Shown here piece after piece: positions 16,494 through 25,257 of a DNA stretch of 64,000 bases (positions are counted from its first letter, which is position 1; each line of letters begins with the position of its first letter). The stretch covers positions 1,116,001 to 1,180,000 of the forward strand of contig OY762941.1 in the NCBI GenBank assembly GCA_963666995.1, given 5' to 3'. This DNA is from Syntrophobacter sp963666995 (GTDB lineage: Bacteria; Desulfobacterota; Syntrophobacteria; Syntrophobacterales; Syntrophobacteraceae). The notes under the pieces are model-generated. The model was given only the letters and a program-made list of their open reading frames with translations, was not told the DNA's origin and made no database searches. A program made the translations under genes and the position numbers.

Positions 16494-17375
16494 TTAAAAC
16501 AATTTGCGCCAGGGCATAACATGAGAACCGATTATGCGGACGATCGTGCTGAACAGGTATCCCGACGCCCCGATGGCAAACATACCCAGGATAATCCTGG
16601 GATAGGTGATCAAGATATAGGACTCCCAGGTCATATAACCCAGCCCGTAGCCGCCGGCCACCATCTCCGCGGCGACGACCATCACCCAGGTGAGGCCCAT
16701 GCCCACGGTCATCCCCGTGAAGATCGAAGGCAGCGCGCCGGGCAGAATGACGTGCCAGAGGATATGTTTGCGCGATGCACCCAGGGACAGAGCCCCATTG
16801 ATGTAATAGCTCGGTATGTTTTCAACGCCCAGAAGGGTGTTGAGAACGATCGGGTAGAAGGCCCCCAGGAAAACCAGGAACACGATGCTCTGTTCGGTCG
16901 TGGGGAACATGATGACCGACAGGGGAATCCACGAGATGATGGGGATCGGCCTCAGGGTCTCGAACGTTGGAAAGATGAAACTCTTGACGTAGCGCCGCCA
17001 CCCCATCAGCAACCCCAGCGGGATCCCCAGGGCGCACGCGGCCGTAAAGCCCACGAATACGCGCCCCATGCTGAACAGGACATTGTTGGCAAAAGTCGGT
17101 GTCGGAACGTATTTCACCGCTTCGAGAAACACGCTGTACGGCGTAGGCACCCGCGAGAGCGGCGGGATCTGGTATGTTGTCCAGATGTGCCAGAGGATGA
17201 CAATACCGACGAGCGACAGGATCTTGCGCAGGTTCGATTTATTGAATATTCCGGCGATGGTCTTCTTGAAAAACCTTTCCGCGAGTGAATACTTGCGATG
17301 GGATGTGACCCTGTCCTCAACGTTCGCCGGGTGGTTTGTCAATGCATTATCGTTTGTCTTGCTCTGTGCGACCAT
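16494..17375 (-). CDS. ABC transporter permease (NitT/TauT/sulfonate type), copy 1
   Basis: The 293-residue membrane protein has a long cytoplasmic N-terminus (about 45 residues) and six predicted helices. The EAA-type loop that contacts the ATPase is SLGASRKHILWHVILPGALP, as in SsuC/TauC/NrtB. It ends ten bases before the ATPase start at 16483. It pairs with the second permease (18477-19343), to which it is clearly related (WESYILITYPRIILGM against WESYNLIRYPEVILSM), probably as a heterodimer. Confidence 0.9.
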   Translation of the reverse strand: MVAQSKTNDNALTNHPANVEDRVTSHRKYSLAERFFKKTIAGIFNKSNLRKILSLVGIVILWHIWTTYQIPPLSRVPTPYSVFLEAVKYVPTPTFANNVLFSMGRVFVGFTAACALGIPLGLLMGWRRYVKSFIFPTFETLRPIPIISWIPLSVIMFPTTEQSIVFLVFLGAFYPIVLNTLLGVENIPSYYINGALSLGASRKHILWHVILPGALPSIFTGMTVGMGLTWVMVVAAEMVAGGYGLGYMTWESYILITYPRIILGMFAIGASGYLFSTIVRIIGSHVMPWRKLF

Positions 17376-17453
17376 ACGATCATCCCTCTTCTTTCGAGGA
17401 CGGCGTGTCCTCCCGGGAATCTATCCTGTTTCCATCCGGAGGTATCCGGAGTG

Positions 17454-17498
17454 CCCCTCTCCCCGCCCGTTCGAGCCCCGCCTCGGCGGGGAGAGGGG
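17454..17498. repeat. 14-bp inverted repeat inside the ABC cluster
   Basis: Arms CCCCTCTCCCCGCC (17454-17467) and GGCGGGGAGAGGGG (17485-17498), perfectly complementary, in the 230-base gap between the second ATPase and the first permease. There is no T-run on either side that would make it a clear terminator. The flanks contain further C-rich/G-rich tracts of the same style as 6257-6334. Confidence 0.65.
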
Positions 17499-17605
17499 TT
17501 GGCGGAGGGGGATTTGATCCATCGAGAAACCCCCACATTTCTCACCCCCACCCATCCTCTCCCTCCGAGGGGGAGGAACCCCGGGTGCTGCCCGGATAGT
17601 AATTT

Positions 17606-18439
17606 CTATCTTGCGAGTTCCCTCTCGCCGCGTTCAAAGGCCTTCAGGGCTTCCTCGTGCACCGCCTCGATCGCTTCCTGGCGAAGTTCGAGAAACCGGT
17701 CCGAGACCTTCACCGTGATGTCGCGGGGCCTCGGTATATCCACGTCGATCCACTTCTTGACGGTACCGGGCCGAGTGGTCATCACGAGCACGCGATCCGC
17801 CAGGTAAATGGCCTCATCGAGGTCGTGCGTGATGAACATGATCGTCTTTCCCATCACGTCGAAAAGATCGAGCAGATACTTGTGCATGACCGATTTGGTC
17901 ATTGCATCCAGTGCCCGGAAGGGTTCATCCATGAGAAGAATCTTGGGTTCATTGATCAGAGCCCTGACGATTTCGACCCGCCGCTGCATGCCCGAGGAAA
18001 TATTCATCGGATATTCGTTCTCGAAGCCGTCCAGCCCGGCGATGCTGAGAAGTTCCCGTCCCTTCTCAACAGCTTCCTTCTGAGGCATGGCCCCCTGCAT
18101 GACAGGGCCGAAGCAGACGTTTTCCAGGACCGTCTTCCAGGGGAAGAGCGCTCCAAGCTGAAACACGACCACGCGGTCCGGACCGGGATGGAGTCTCATG
18201 TTGGGAGATGCCACGCATTGATCGTCAACGCAGATTGTGCCTTCCGTGAGGACATCGAACCCTGCAAGTACGTTAAGAAAGGTCGTCTTGCCGCAGCCCG
18301 AGGGTCCGACAATCGCCAGGAACTCCCCGGCTTGTATCTCGAAACTGCAGTTGGCAACGGCCAGGACGTTCGCCCCCAGCGGATCGTAAATTTTGGTCAC
18401 ATTCCTGATTTCTATGTGCCCCTCGTGCGCTCGAGCCAT
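17606..18439 (-). CDS. ABC transporter ATPase (NitT/TauT type) with altered signature motif
   Basis: The 277-residue ATPase starts at ATG 18439 behind GAGAGGAG. Walker A (GPSGCGKTT), Walker B (ILLMDEPFRALD) and the H-loop (FITHDLDEA) are intact, but the signature reads ISSGMQRR instead of LSGGMQRR, and the Q-loop has VFQLGA where family members have VFQ followed by an acidic or polar residue. The changes are complementary to those of the ATPase at 15653. The gene lies between the two permease genes. Confidence 0.9.
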   Translation of the reverse strand: MARAHEGHIEIRNVTKIYDPLGANVLAVANCSFEIQAGEFLAIVGPSGCGKTTFLNVLAGFDVLTEGTICVDDQCVASPNMRLHPGPDRVVVFQLGALFPWKTVLENVCFGPVMQGAMPQKEAVEKGRELLSIAGLDGFENEYPMNISSGMQRRVEIVRALINEPKILLMDEPFRALDAMTKSVMHKYLLDLFDVMGKTIMFITHDLDEAIYLADRVLVMTTRPGTVKKWIDVDIPRPRDITVKVSDRFLELRQEAIEAVHEEALKAFERGERELAR

Positions 18440-18476
18440 CGAGACCACTCCTCTCTTTCATTTGCCGTGCCGCCGG

Positions 18477-19343
18477 CTAATAGACCTTCCGCCATGCCAG
18501 GTATTTGTTCGCCGCAGCCCGGATGATGGCGCTGCAGATGTACCCCAGGATTCCGATGCTCACCATGGACAGGATCACCTCGGGGTATCGGATCAGGTTG
18601 TAGCTCTCCCAGGTGAGGTACCCCAGCCCGTATTGACCGGCGATCATCTCGGCGGCCACCACGGTTTCCCAGGAAATGCCGATCCCGAGGGCGAGCCCGG
18701 TGAAAATGGCCGGCAAAGCTCCGGGAAGGACTACATGCCGAAAGACCTGGCGGCGGTTTGCACCAAGGCACCAGGCCGCCCTGAAGAGGGACTGGTCGAT
18801 GGATTCGGCCCCGAGCCGCGCGTTGAGCGTCACGACGAAAAACGCCCCCGTAAAGGTGATGAAAACGATGCTGTATTCCAGTTGAGCGAAAATGATAATG
18901 GAAAGGGGTACCCATGCCACAGGCGGGACGGGTCTCATGAGTTCGAAACCCGGCATGAAAAGGTCGCTGCACACCCGGTTCCAGCCCATCATCAGCCCCA
19001 ACGGAATGGCAATAACCGAGGCAAGGATGAATCCGACAAGGACCCGGTACAGACTGTAGAAGATGCTTTTGTAATACCATTCGTCGCCGACCCTGCTGAC
19101 GCTGACGACCAGCGTCGTGATCGGGTCGGGCAGTTTGAGCATGACCGTGTGGGACAGGGTATACCAAATGATGAGAAAAATTATTCCGCCCAGAAGGCCG
19201 ATGGCGACCTGCTGTTTTTTCACTTTTTTATCGTGCTTTTTTCTGTTGAGGTACACTTCCGCGTATTTTGCCTCAACCGATGCTCTCATGTATCCAACGA
19301 CGGCGCCTTCTTTGCGATTGTTCTTTCCAGTGTTCGGCTCCAC
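18477..19343 (-). CDS. ABC transporter permease (NitT/TauT/sulfonate type), copy 2
   Basis: I start this 288-residue protein at the GTG at 19343, which sits six bases after a full AAGGAGG; the open frame continues upstream but without such a site. Six helices follow a basic, cytoplasmic N-terminus of about 60 residues. The coupling loop is CLGANRRQVFRHVVLPGALP. It is transcribed just before the ATPase at 17606 (37-base gap). Confidence 0.88.
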   Translation of the reverse strand: MEPNTGKNNRKEGAVVGYMRASVEAKYAEVYLNRKKHDKKVKKQQVAIGLLGGIIFLIIWYTLSHTVMLKLPDPITTLVVSVSRVGDEWYYKSIFYSLYRVLVGFILASVIAIPLGLMMGWNRVCSDLFMPGFELMRPVPPVAWVPLSIIIFAQLEYSIVFITFTGAFFVVTLNARLGAESIDQSLFRAAWCLGANRRQVFRHVVLPGALPAIFTGLALGIGISWETVVAAEMIAGQYGLGYLTWESYNLIRYPEVILSMVSIGILGYICSAIIRAAANKYLAWRKVY

Positions 19344-19578
19344 AAGCAGCCTCCTTGCGTAACGGTTTGAGCCTGCCGCTCCGGCTGCAGACCCTCGACA
19401 CCCGCGGGACGAGTCAAGGATAATCATTGAAAGCCAAGCTCGGGTGCCGTGAGGTGTTCATCCAGCAGCCAAACCCGTCACACCGCGCAACATGGTTCGG
19501 CTGTTGTCTTCCTGTTACGGGATCTCACCGGGATGCACCGCCCGGGTGACGCTCGACACTCGCTCCGGCCTGCGGCCG

Positions 19579-19923
19579 TCAATCCCGGACAAAGTGGCGA
19601 AGTTCGAACGGAATCTCCAGGCAAAGTTCAACGAGCCCTCCGAATTCTCCATTGCGATACCAGGGCGCCTGGTATATGAGCCGTTTCACTCCACCCTTTT
19701 CCCACGTGTAGAAATTTACCTCCTTCGTCTCCAGCAGCCTTCTGATCTTGTCGTTTGAGACCTCGGAATGACAGTCAAACAAACTGGACCCGATCAAATC
19801 CGCTCCGCCCCGGTCGGAAAACTGTCTGTTCACTGCATAATCATTCATATACACGATGATTCCATCCCGGTCGCAGATGGTGATCCCGCAAGGCAGTTCG
19901 TCGTGACAGGAAAAATTGTCCAT
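19579..19923 (-). CDS. Stand-alone PAS-domain protein
   Basis: A 114-residue protein that is little more than one PAS fold: PCGITICDRDGIIVYMNDYAV at the start, SSLFDCHSE in the middle and the paired strands FYTWEKGGVKRLIYQAPWYR. It has no signal peptide, no helices and no output domain. Lying between the binding-protein and permease genes of the ABC cluster, it may sense redox or ligand state and act on another protein of the cluster. Role is inference. Confidence 0.75.
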   Translation of the reverse strand: MDNFSCHDELPCGITICDRDGIIVYMNDYAVNRQFSDRGGADLIGSSLFDCHSEVSNDKIRRLLETKEVNFYTWEKGGVKRLIYQAPWYRNGEFGGLVELCLEIPFELRHFVRD

Positions 19924-19993
19924 CCTTGCCCTCCGGCTGACAGGGATGACGGGATATGGAACACCCGCGCCATCCCTGCCGGCCTTCCGAATC

Positions 19994-21328
19994 CTAGACC
20001 TTTGTTGCCTTCCAGGGCTTTTCCAGCAAGTTGATCTTGTCGTATGTCTTCCAGTCGTGACGCTGTGTCTGATCCGGCCGCGCAGGCTTGGGAAAGCCGG
20101 GCAACTGATCCGACGTCCACTGTCCCTGCGCCTTCAGGTCCTTTATGGCCAACCGGAGGATGCCGTCATCCGCCCAACTGTCGACGAACTTGTCCGGGTC
20201 TTCCGTGCGTTTGCCGCTCAGGATCTTGTTTTCACGCCACATGCGCGCGCAGCCCTTCAGATGCTGCCTGCAGACGGGAGTGATCCGCCCGTCCCACACC
20301 ATCATGTCCAGCACAACGCGGACAACGGCGGGATGGACTTCGGTGATATCACTCCAGATGTAGTAGGCGGCGAGATCCAGGTCGTTGGTGAGCATGTCGC
20401 GGCATTCTTCCTCGGACTTCAAATAGGCGTAAATGATGTCCGGACGGTCGCGAAGCCAGTCGAAAATAGCCAGCGTGGTGCCGACAACCCTGTAGGTGTG
20501 ATCGGGCGCTTCGGGAATGTACTTCTTGCACGAGCAGGCCATGTCCTGGCCGGTCAGCCAGCGGGTCGCGATTTCCCGCTGTTCGAGCCAGGTCGGGTAA
20601 GGTTCCCAGGTCACCGCGGCAACGATGTTATTGGCCCTTAAGTTGGTGACCTGCAGTTCCGTCGACTGATCGAGGAAGTTAGGTTTTACGTTGTTCTGAT
20701 ACGACCACGTGAGGCACTGCCTGTGGGAAAAGGAACCGAAGGGGGTGCCGATGCGCTCGCCTTCAAGGTCCTTGGGCGCCTTGATCTTGTTTTCTTTGGC
20801 GAGGTCGTTTCGCAGGCAAAAAACGCCGGTTTCCCCTACGTCGTAGCCGGTGACCGAGACCATGTCGCAATCCACGGTATCCCCCGACCGGAGAGCCGGC
20901 GTTTCAGCCATGTAGCCGATCTGATTCTTGCCCGCGACCATGTTGTTGTTGATGAGAGGGCCGGAGAGGGAGCGAAACCAGACCACCTTGCTTCCCTTGG
21001 GCAGGTATTTCTCCCAGATTGCCGCCTGTTTGTTCAACGAAGACGTCCAGTAGGGGGTGCAATAAGGCTGGTAGCCGACTGTCAACGTAACAGGATCACC
21101 GATCTTCCCGAATTTGCCTTTCGGCTCTCCGTATTTTCTTGCCAGTTGGAGGAGTTCGTCAGGAATTTTATTCTCGGACTGAGCGTAGGCATTCCAGCCC
21201 AATAGCCCCGAGACGGGATTCGGTGTCATTCCGATCACGGTCGGAAAGAGAATTCCGGCTCCCGCATATTTCATAAAAGCTCTGCGAGTCAACTGCACTG
21301 TGGCCTTGGTTTCCTTTTCGTTCGACAT
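19994..21328 (-). CDS. Tat-exported ABC substrate-binding protein (NrtA/SsuA superfamily)
   Basis: The 444-residue protein begins with a twin-arginine signal (TRRAFMKYAGAGILFPTVIG) after a 15-residue leader, so it is exported folded. The mature part follows the NMT1/NrtA-like fold (TVGYQPYCTPYW, APKDLEGERIGTPFGS, NNIVAAVTWEPYPTWLEQ). Length is nearer to NrtA/CmpA than to the shorter SsuA/TauA. Several Cys residues, including ACSCKKY, suggest a metal or cofactor reason for Tat export, but this is speculative. It is the only large receptor for the two permease-ATPase pairs. Confidence 0.85.
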   Translation of the reverse strand: MSNEKETKATVQLTRRAFMKYAGAGILFPTVIGMTPNPVSGLLGWNAYAQSENKIPDELLQLARKYGEPKGKFGKIGDPVTLTVGYQPYCTPYWTSSLNKQAAIWEKYLPKGSKVVWFRSLSGPLINNNMVAGKNQIGYMAETPALRSGDTVDCDMVSVTGYDVGETGVFCLRNDLAKENKIKAPKDLEGERIGTPFGSFSHRQCLTWSYQNNVKPNFLDQSTELQVTNLRANNIVAAVTWEPYPTWLEQREIATRWLTGQDMACSCKKYIPEAPDHTYRVVGTTLAIFDWLRDRPDIIYAYLKSEEECRDMLTNDLDLAAYYIWSDITEVHPAVVRVVLDMMVWDGRITPVCRQHLKGCARMWRENKILSGKRTEDPDKFVDSWADDGILRLAIKDLKAQGQWTSDQLPGFPKPARPDQTQRHDWKTYDKINLLEKPWKATKV

Positions 21329-21362
21329 GGATCACCCTCGCTTTCCTTCTCGCGATCGTTCA

Positions 21363-22208
21363 CTACATGTATCCAAGGGCGCGCAATCTGGCCATCGCCT
21401 TTTCCTTGTCCTGCCGTCTTCCGGCCCTTTCTATGGTATTCTCGAGATCCTGCTCCCAGGCAGGAACATCCGCAAGCTTCTGGGTGGTGGACTTGACGCC
21501 CAGGGAACGGTAACCTTGTTCATAAAGAGAGACAAAGGGGATCTTCCAGTGGTGATAAATATCCCACAGAGACCTCTCGCTGATATGCAGTATGGGACGG
21601 ATGCGGATTTGTTCAGGTTGAAGATCCGCCGCCTGCACTTCTTCGAAATAGGCGTCGTCCGCTCTGACGGGGTGCTCATCCCAGCGCAGTCCCTGAACGA
21701 TTATCTTGATGTTGTTCTCTTCCAGGTAGGTGTTCAAGGCGACCGATTTCATGAGATGGTTCCCGATATAAGATTCGGGTTCAAACGGGAACTTCTCAAG
21801 CCCGCCGAACCCGATTCGTTCGATTTCCTTCCGATTTCTTTCGCTTAGCTTTTTGACTTCGACATCGGCATCCAGGGTGTGATTGCATGCGTTCAAAACA
21901 TCCGCATTGGATGCGACCTCGAGTTCAACGCCCCACTCCAGGCTTATTTTCTTAAGGAACTCTTCGACTTCCTCGAAAGAATCGCCCTCATAGAGAGTCA
22001 CGGCCTTGGGAAGCTTGAGCCCATATTGAGAGCAGGTCTCACGCCATATCCACAGAGTAAGCGTGCTGTCCTTGTTTCCGGACCAAACCAGACGCATGTC
22101 CTTTGGATCGAACTGCCTGTAGGCTTCCCGGATGACATTCTTGGAAATGTGGATATAGGTTTCCAGTTCCTTTATTCTCTCAGGGCTGAGCGGTTTGATA
22201 TCAGACAT
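21363..22208 (-). CDS. CysD-like ATP pyrophosphatase (PAPS-reductase-fold), copy 2
   Basis: The 281-residue paralogue of the protein at 13250 starts at ATG 22208 behind GGAGG. The PP-loop is SGNKDSTLTLW, with Asn where the family usually has Gly. QGLRWDEHPVRADDAYF, ILHISERSLW, YRSLG and the C-terminal IERAGRRQDKEKAMARL...GYM follow CysD and there is no reductase Cys motif. It lies 22 bases after the second phosphatase/sulfatase-like gene and 34 before the binding protein, which ties ATP-dependent adenylation (or PPi-forming activation) to import and hydrolysis of the same compound. Confidence 0.82.
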   Translation of the reverse strand: MSDIKPLSPERIKELETYIHISKNVIREAYRQFDPKDMRLVWSGNKDSTLTLWIWRETCSQYGLKLPKAVTLYEGDSFEEVEEFLKKISLEWGVELEVASNADVLNACNHTLDADVEVKKLSERNRKEIERIGFGGLEKFPFEPESYIGNHLMKSVALNTYLEENNIKIIVQGLRWDEHPVRADDAYFEEVQAADLQPEQIRIRPILHISERSLWDIYHHWKIPFVSLYEQGYRSLGVKSTTQKLADVPAWEQDLENTIERAGRRQDKEKAMARLRALGYM

Positions 22209-22230
22209 TGCAATTACCTCCATTCGATCT

Positions 22231-23433
22231 TTAGTTTTTTACGTACCTTCCAACTCGAGGTATCACTTTCTTTACCAAATATTCGGAAGTGGTGGTTTTA
22301 CCGAAAATATCATTCTGTTCTTTCGGATCTTCCTTCAGGTCGTAAAGCTGCCAGCTATCGTCTGCCTGACGGTAGATGATCTTCAAGTTTCCTTCCCGGT
22401 ACATATGCACTTCCGGTTCGTTACCCTTTTCGTGTGCCCCCTGCTTGTCCACCGACTCCGCAAACGCACCCTTTCTGTCGTATTTCTCAAGCGGGAGCAG
22501 GGACTGACCCTGCCAGGCATCGGAAGGCTCGGCACCCAGGAGATAAGTGATGGTCGGAGGGATATCGAGGTTGCTCGTGACGGCATCGGATACGACACCT
22601 TCCTTCATGGAAGGGTCATAGATTATGAGAGGCACATTGAGCAGTTCATTGTACATCTTGCCGTCGTGAGACAGGCCCCCATGATCGCAGAATTCATCCC
22701 CGTGATCCGCGGTGATAATGACTACGTCATTTTCATGCCCGGTTTCACGCAATATCCCGAAGAATTCTTTTATCGCCGCATCGATTTCGTGCACCTTGGC
22801 CAGGTAAAGCTTGTGGAGCACCTCGATTCCGGCCCTGTTCGCAACATCCCGCTTCAAAATGACATCCTTGAACAAAGCGAACTGTTCGGCTTTTGTCATA
22901 TTGAGGTCCGGGTCTACGGCTTCAAGGTATTCCTTCGTCACGACGTACGGCTCATGAACGTCCATGTAATGGACCCAAAGCAGAAACGGTTTGTCGTTGC
23001 CCTGCCGGGTCCGGAGCCAGTTCGCCGCCTTTTTGTTGATTTCCCACGCGGGAATGTAGGGCTGCTGGTCGTCGACGTCCACATCCATGGAATCGTAGTA
23101 GAGATCCCATCCGCGGTTCCAGCCGAAGAAAGCGGCGAGGTAGGCGTTGGAATGGAATGCCGCGCTGGTGATCCCCTGTTTCTTCAGAACTTCGGAGATG
23201 AGCACCCGGCCTGGAGGGCACGTTCCTTTTATCCTGCCGAAATCCAGATAATAGGATGAGGACAGGATCGCCGGAAAGCCGGCCTGCGTATAGGGTCCGC
23301 CGGAATAGTCATTGTTGAAGCGGATGCACCGGTCTTGAATCGAATCGATGAAAGGAGTCAGTCCGGACCCGCTGTAACAACCCAGAGCGTCCTTACGGCA
23401 TGCATCGATGGTCAGCAGTATAACGTTTCTCAT
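22231..23433 (-). CDS. Sulfatase-like alkaline-phosphatase-superfamily hydrolase with Thr nucleophile, copy 2
   Basis: The 400-residue protein has the sulfatase fold: metal site VILLTIDACRKDALGCY at the N-terminus, ADHGDEFCDHG near residue 245, and a C-terminal LYDLKEDPKEQND typical of sulfatases. At the nucleophile position, where sulfatases have C-x-P-x-R after a [VI]RF...Y stretch, it reads PYTQAGFPAIL: Thr replaces the Cys that becomes formylglycine. Thr nucleophiles in this superfamily act mainly on phosphate esters (NPP, EptA, LtaS). No signal peptide, so cytoplasmic. GGAGGG precedes the ATG. Confidence 0.85.
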   Translation of the reverse strand: MRNVILLTIDACRKDALGCYSGSGLTPFIDSIQDRCIRFNNDYSGGPYTQAGFPAILSSSYYLDFGRIKGTCPPGRVLISEVLKKQGITSAAFHSNAYLAAFFGWNRGWDLYYDSMDVDVDDQQPYIPAWEINKKAANWLRTRQGNDKPFLLWVHYMDVHEPYVVTKEYLEAVDPDLNMTKAEQFALFKDVILKRDVANRAGIEVLHKLYLAKVHEIDAAIKEFFGILRETGHENDVVIITADHGDEFCDHGGLSHDGKMYNELLNVPLIIYDPSMKEGVVSDAVTSNLDIPPTITYLLGAEPSDAWQGQSLLPLEKYDRKGAFAESVDKQGAHEKGNEPEVHMYREGNLKIIYRQADDSWQLYDLKEDPKEQNDIFGKTTTSEYLVKKVIPRVGRYVKN

Positions 23434-23507
23434 TAGATGGTCCCTCCATGTCGGAGTCTTCCGGCCAAAGCAGAGGAGGAACGATCTTCCCCCCCTGCTT
23501 CAGGGCC

Positions 23508-24848
23508 TCATTCGGTAATGTAGCCCAACGCCTTCAGACGTGCCTTGATCGCATCCTTTTCTTCGGACGGCATCTCACGGCGCTGAATGCCCCGCGGTTC
23601 CGAACGGTAATGTTCGTTGCACTCTTCGCGGAGTTCCTTCAACCATCTCGGGGCGTGATTCTTCAGCCGTTCGATGATGTTGTTCTGCTCGGCCGGATCC
23701 TTGCGCAGGTCAAAAAACTCTTCGCACATTGAGGACATGTAACGGATGTATTTCCAGTTCTCTTCACGCAGCGACTGCCTGGAACCCATGCCGTACGCCG
23801 ACCATACAACTTCCGAGTACGCTCTGAGGCCGTGGCCTTCCATGTTTTCGATTGAGGGAACCAGGCTCGTCCCATCCATTTCCGGCCATTTGTCCCTGGG
23901 GACGCCGAGAATATCCAGCACGGTTGCGGGGACGTCGACGGTTCTTACCTGACCCTTTATCTTCTTGCCTACGGCATGTGCGGGCATACCGGGGTACTTG
24001 ACGATCAGCGGAACGTGAAGGTCCACGTCGTAGAGGCTCGAATGGGTGTTGTCGAGGTTTCCTACATCCAGCGGTTCGTAGATGTAGTCGCCCATGGGCC
24101 AGTTTCTGCGTCTCAAGGTCGTGCCGTGATCGCTGATAATGACGATGAGGGCGTCTTCATAGAGCCCGGCTGCCTTGAGTTCCTCGACCACGCCGCCGAT
24201 GACGTTTTCGTCCGCCCATTTGATCTTGGCGTCATAATAGGAATCCTCGGCCATTTCACCTTTCTTGACCTTGCCCGACCGGACCAGGTAATTTTCGGAA
24301 CCCGTGTGAGTCTCGTAGCACTGGTTGTAAAGGTAGAAGTTGCCGTCTTTATGCTCGCGGATAAACTTCTTGTTGTCCTCGCGATAATCCTTGCCCACCG
24401 GTTTTGCATGGAATCGCTGGTCAACGTGGACCCCGAGCGCCTCCCAATGCTCGACGCCATCCCCCCACGTATCGGGAGCATTCGGATCGGTGGGTTCGAC
24501 GAATATATCAAAGCCGTTGTTCATCCCGATGCCCGAACCCGCAACGCTCTGGCTCATGCAGCCCTGGGTCGGCCATCCCACCAGCTTTCTGATAACTTCC
24601 TGAAGCAGGGGGGCGGTAACATACATATAGGGATCGCGTACGCCGGATTTGGAGCCGAAGCAGCCGGTCCAGACGGCCGGTGTGATCGCACCGGTATAAG
24701 CCCCCGGCGAGATTGCCGTTTCAAATACAACGCCGTCCTTGGCAATCATTTCACAGTACTTCTGCTTTCGGTGATAACCGTACACGGACAAATGATCTGA
24801 TCTTACCTCATCAAATTGGAAACAATAGACACACTTTGGTTTCTTCAT
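23508..24848 (-). CDS. Sulfatase-like alkaline-phosphatase-superfamily hydrolase with Thr nucleophile, copy 1
   Basis: The first gene of the minus-strand cluster, 446 residues, no signal peptide. The N-terminal metal site is FQFDEVRSDHLSVYGY, the central metal motif is IVIISDHGTTLRRR and the C-terminus has FFDLRKDPAEQNN, a sulfatase trademark. The nucleophile segment reads SPGAYTGAITPAVWTG, again Thr where formylglycine sulfatases have Cys and without the P-x-R. Only weakly similar to its neighbour, so probably a different substrate rather than a fresh duplication. Substrate is unknown; cluster context favours a sulfur- or phosphorus-containing organic ester. Confidence 0.85.
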   Translation of the reverse strand: MKKPKCVYCFQFDEVRSDHLSVYGYHRKQKYCEMIAKDGVVFETAISPGAYTGAITPAVWTGCFGSKSGVRDPYMYVTAPLLQEVIRKLVGWPTQGCMSQSVAGSGIGMNNGFDIFVEPTDPNAPDTWGDGVEHWEALGVHVDQRFHAKPVGKDYREDNKKFIREHKDGNFYLYNQCYETHTGSENYLVRSGKVKKGEMAEDSYYDAKIKWADENVIGGVVEELKAAGLYEDALIVIISDHGTTLRRRNWPMGDYIYEPLDVGNLDNTHSSLYDVDLHVPLIVKYPGMPAHAVGKKIKGQVRTVDVPATVLDILGVPRDKWPEMDGTSLVPSIENMEGHGLRAYSEVVWSAYGMGSRQSLREENWKYIRYMSSMCEEFFDLRKDPAEQNNIIERLKNHAPRWLKELREECNEHYRSEPRGIQRREMPSEEKDAIKARLKALGYITE

Positions 24849-25025
24849 TGCCTTATCCTCCAGAGTTCATGAAAATTGAGTTTTTTGCTAACTTTCAATC
24901 AACAATTACCTTCTGTCTATAGAACGCCACCTCCCTGCTGCCCGAATTTTCTTCAACTCTCTTTGTGTCATAATGGCTAACATTTCGGCTGTTGATATGT
25001 CAAATTCTGAATTTTCATTTACTTT

Positions 25026-25040
25026 ATAACTGTTTCTTAT
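25026..25040. promoter_or_regulatory. Putative LysR-type regulator box before the minus-strand cluster
   Basis: ATAAC-TGTTT-CTTAT contains T-N11-A (T25027, A25039) and differs from the box at 13043 only in the spacer and one arm base. It is 178 bases before the first gene of the cluster, nearly the same distance as the other box from its gene. Together they suggest one regulator for both CysD-like genes. Confidence 0.4.
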
Positions 25041-25257
25041 AGCAGCAGCCGTCCTCCATTTATGCCTGTGCAAGAAGGGGCACTGTCCGGTGGATCATCA
25101 ACCGGGACAGACACGGATGAGGGAGAAGAAAGGATCGCAAGGATTCTTCACAAACGCGAAGCCGGCGTCAGGGGGAAATTTGCCGGCAACACGGGAAAAG
25201 CGAGCGGACCCTCGATAACCGGAAACCGAAACATCGGGGATGACAAGCCCCTGGTTC

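Noticed and set aside
22231..24848. Formylglycine-dependent arylsulfatase annotation
   Set aside because: The C-x-P-x-R motif is absent in both; Thr occupies the nucleophile position.
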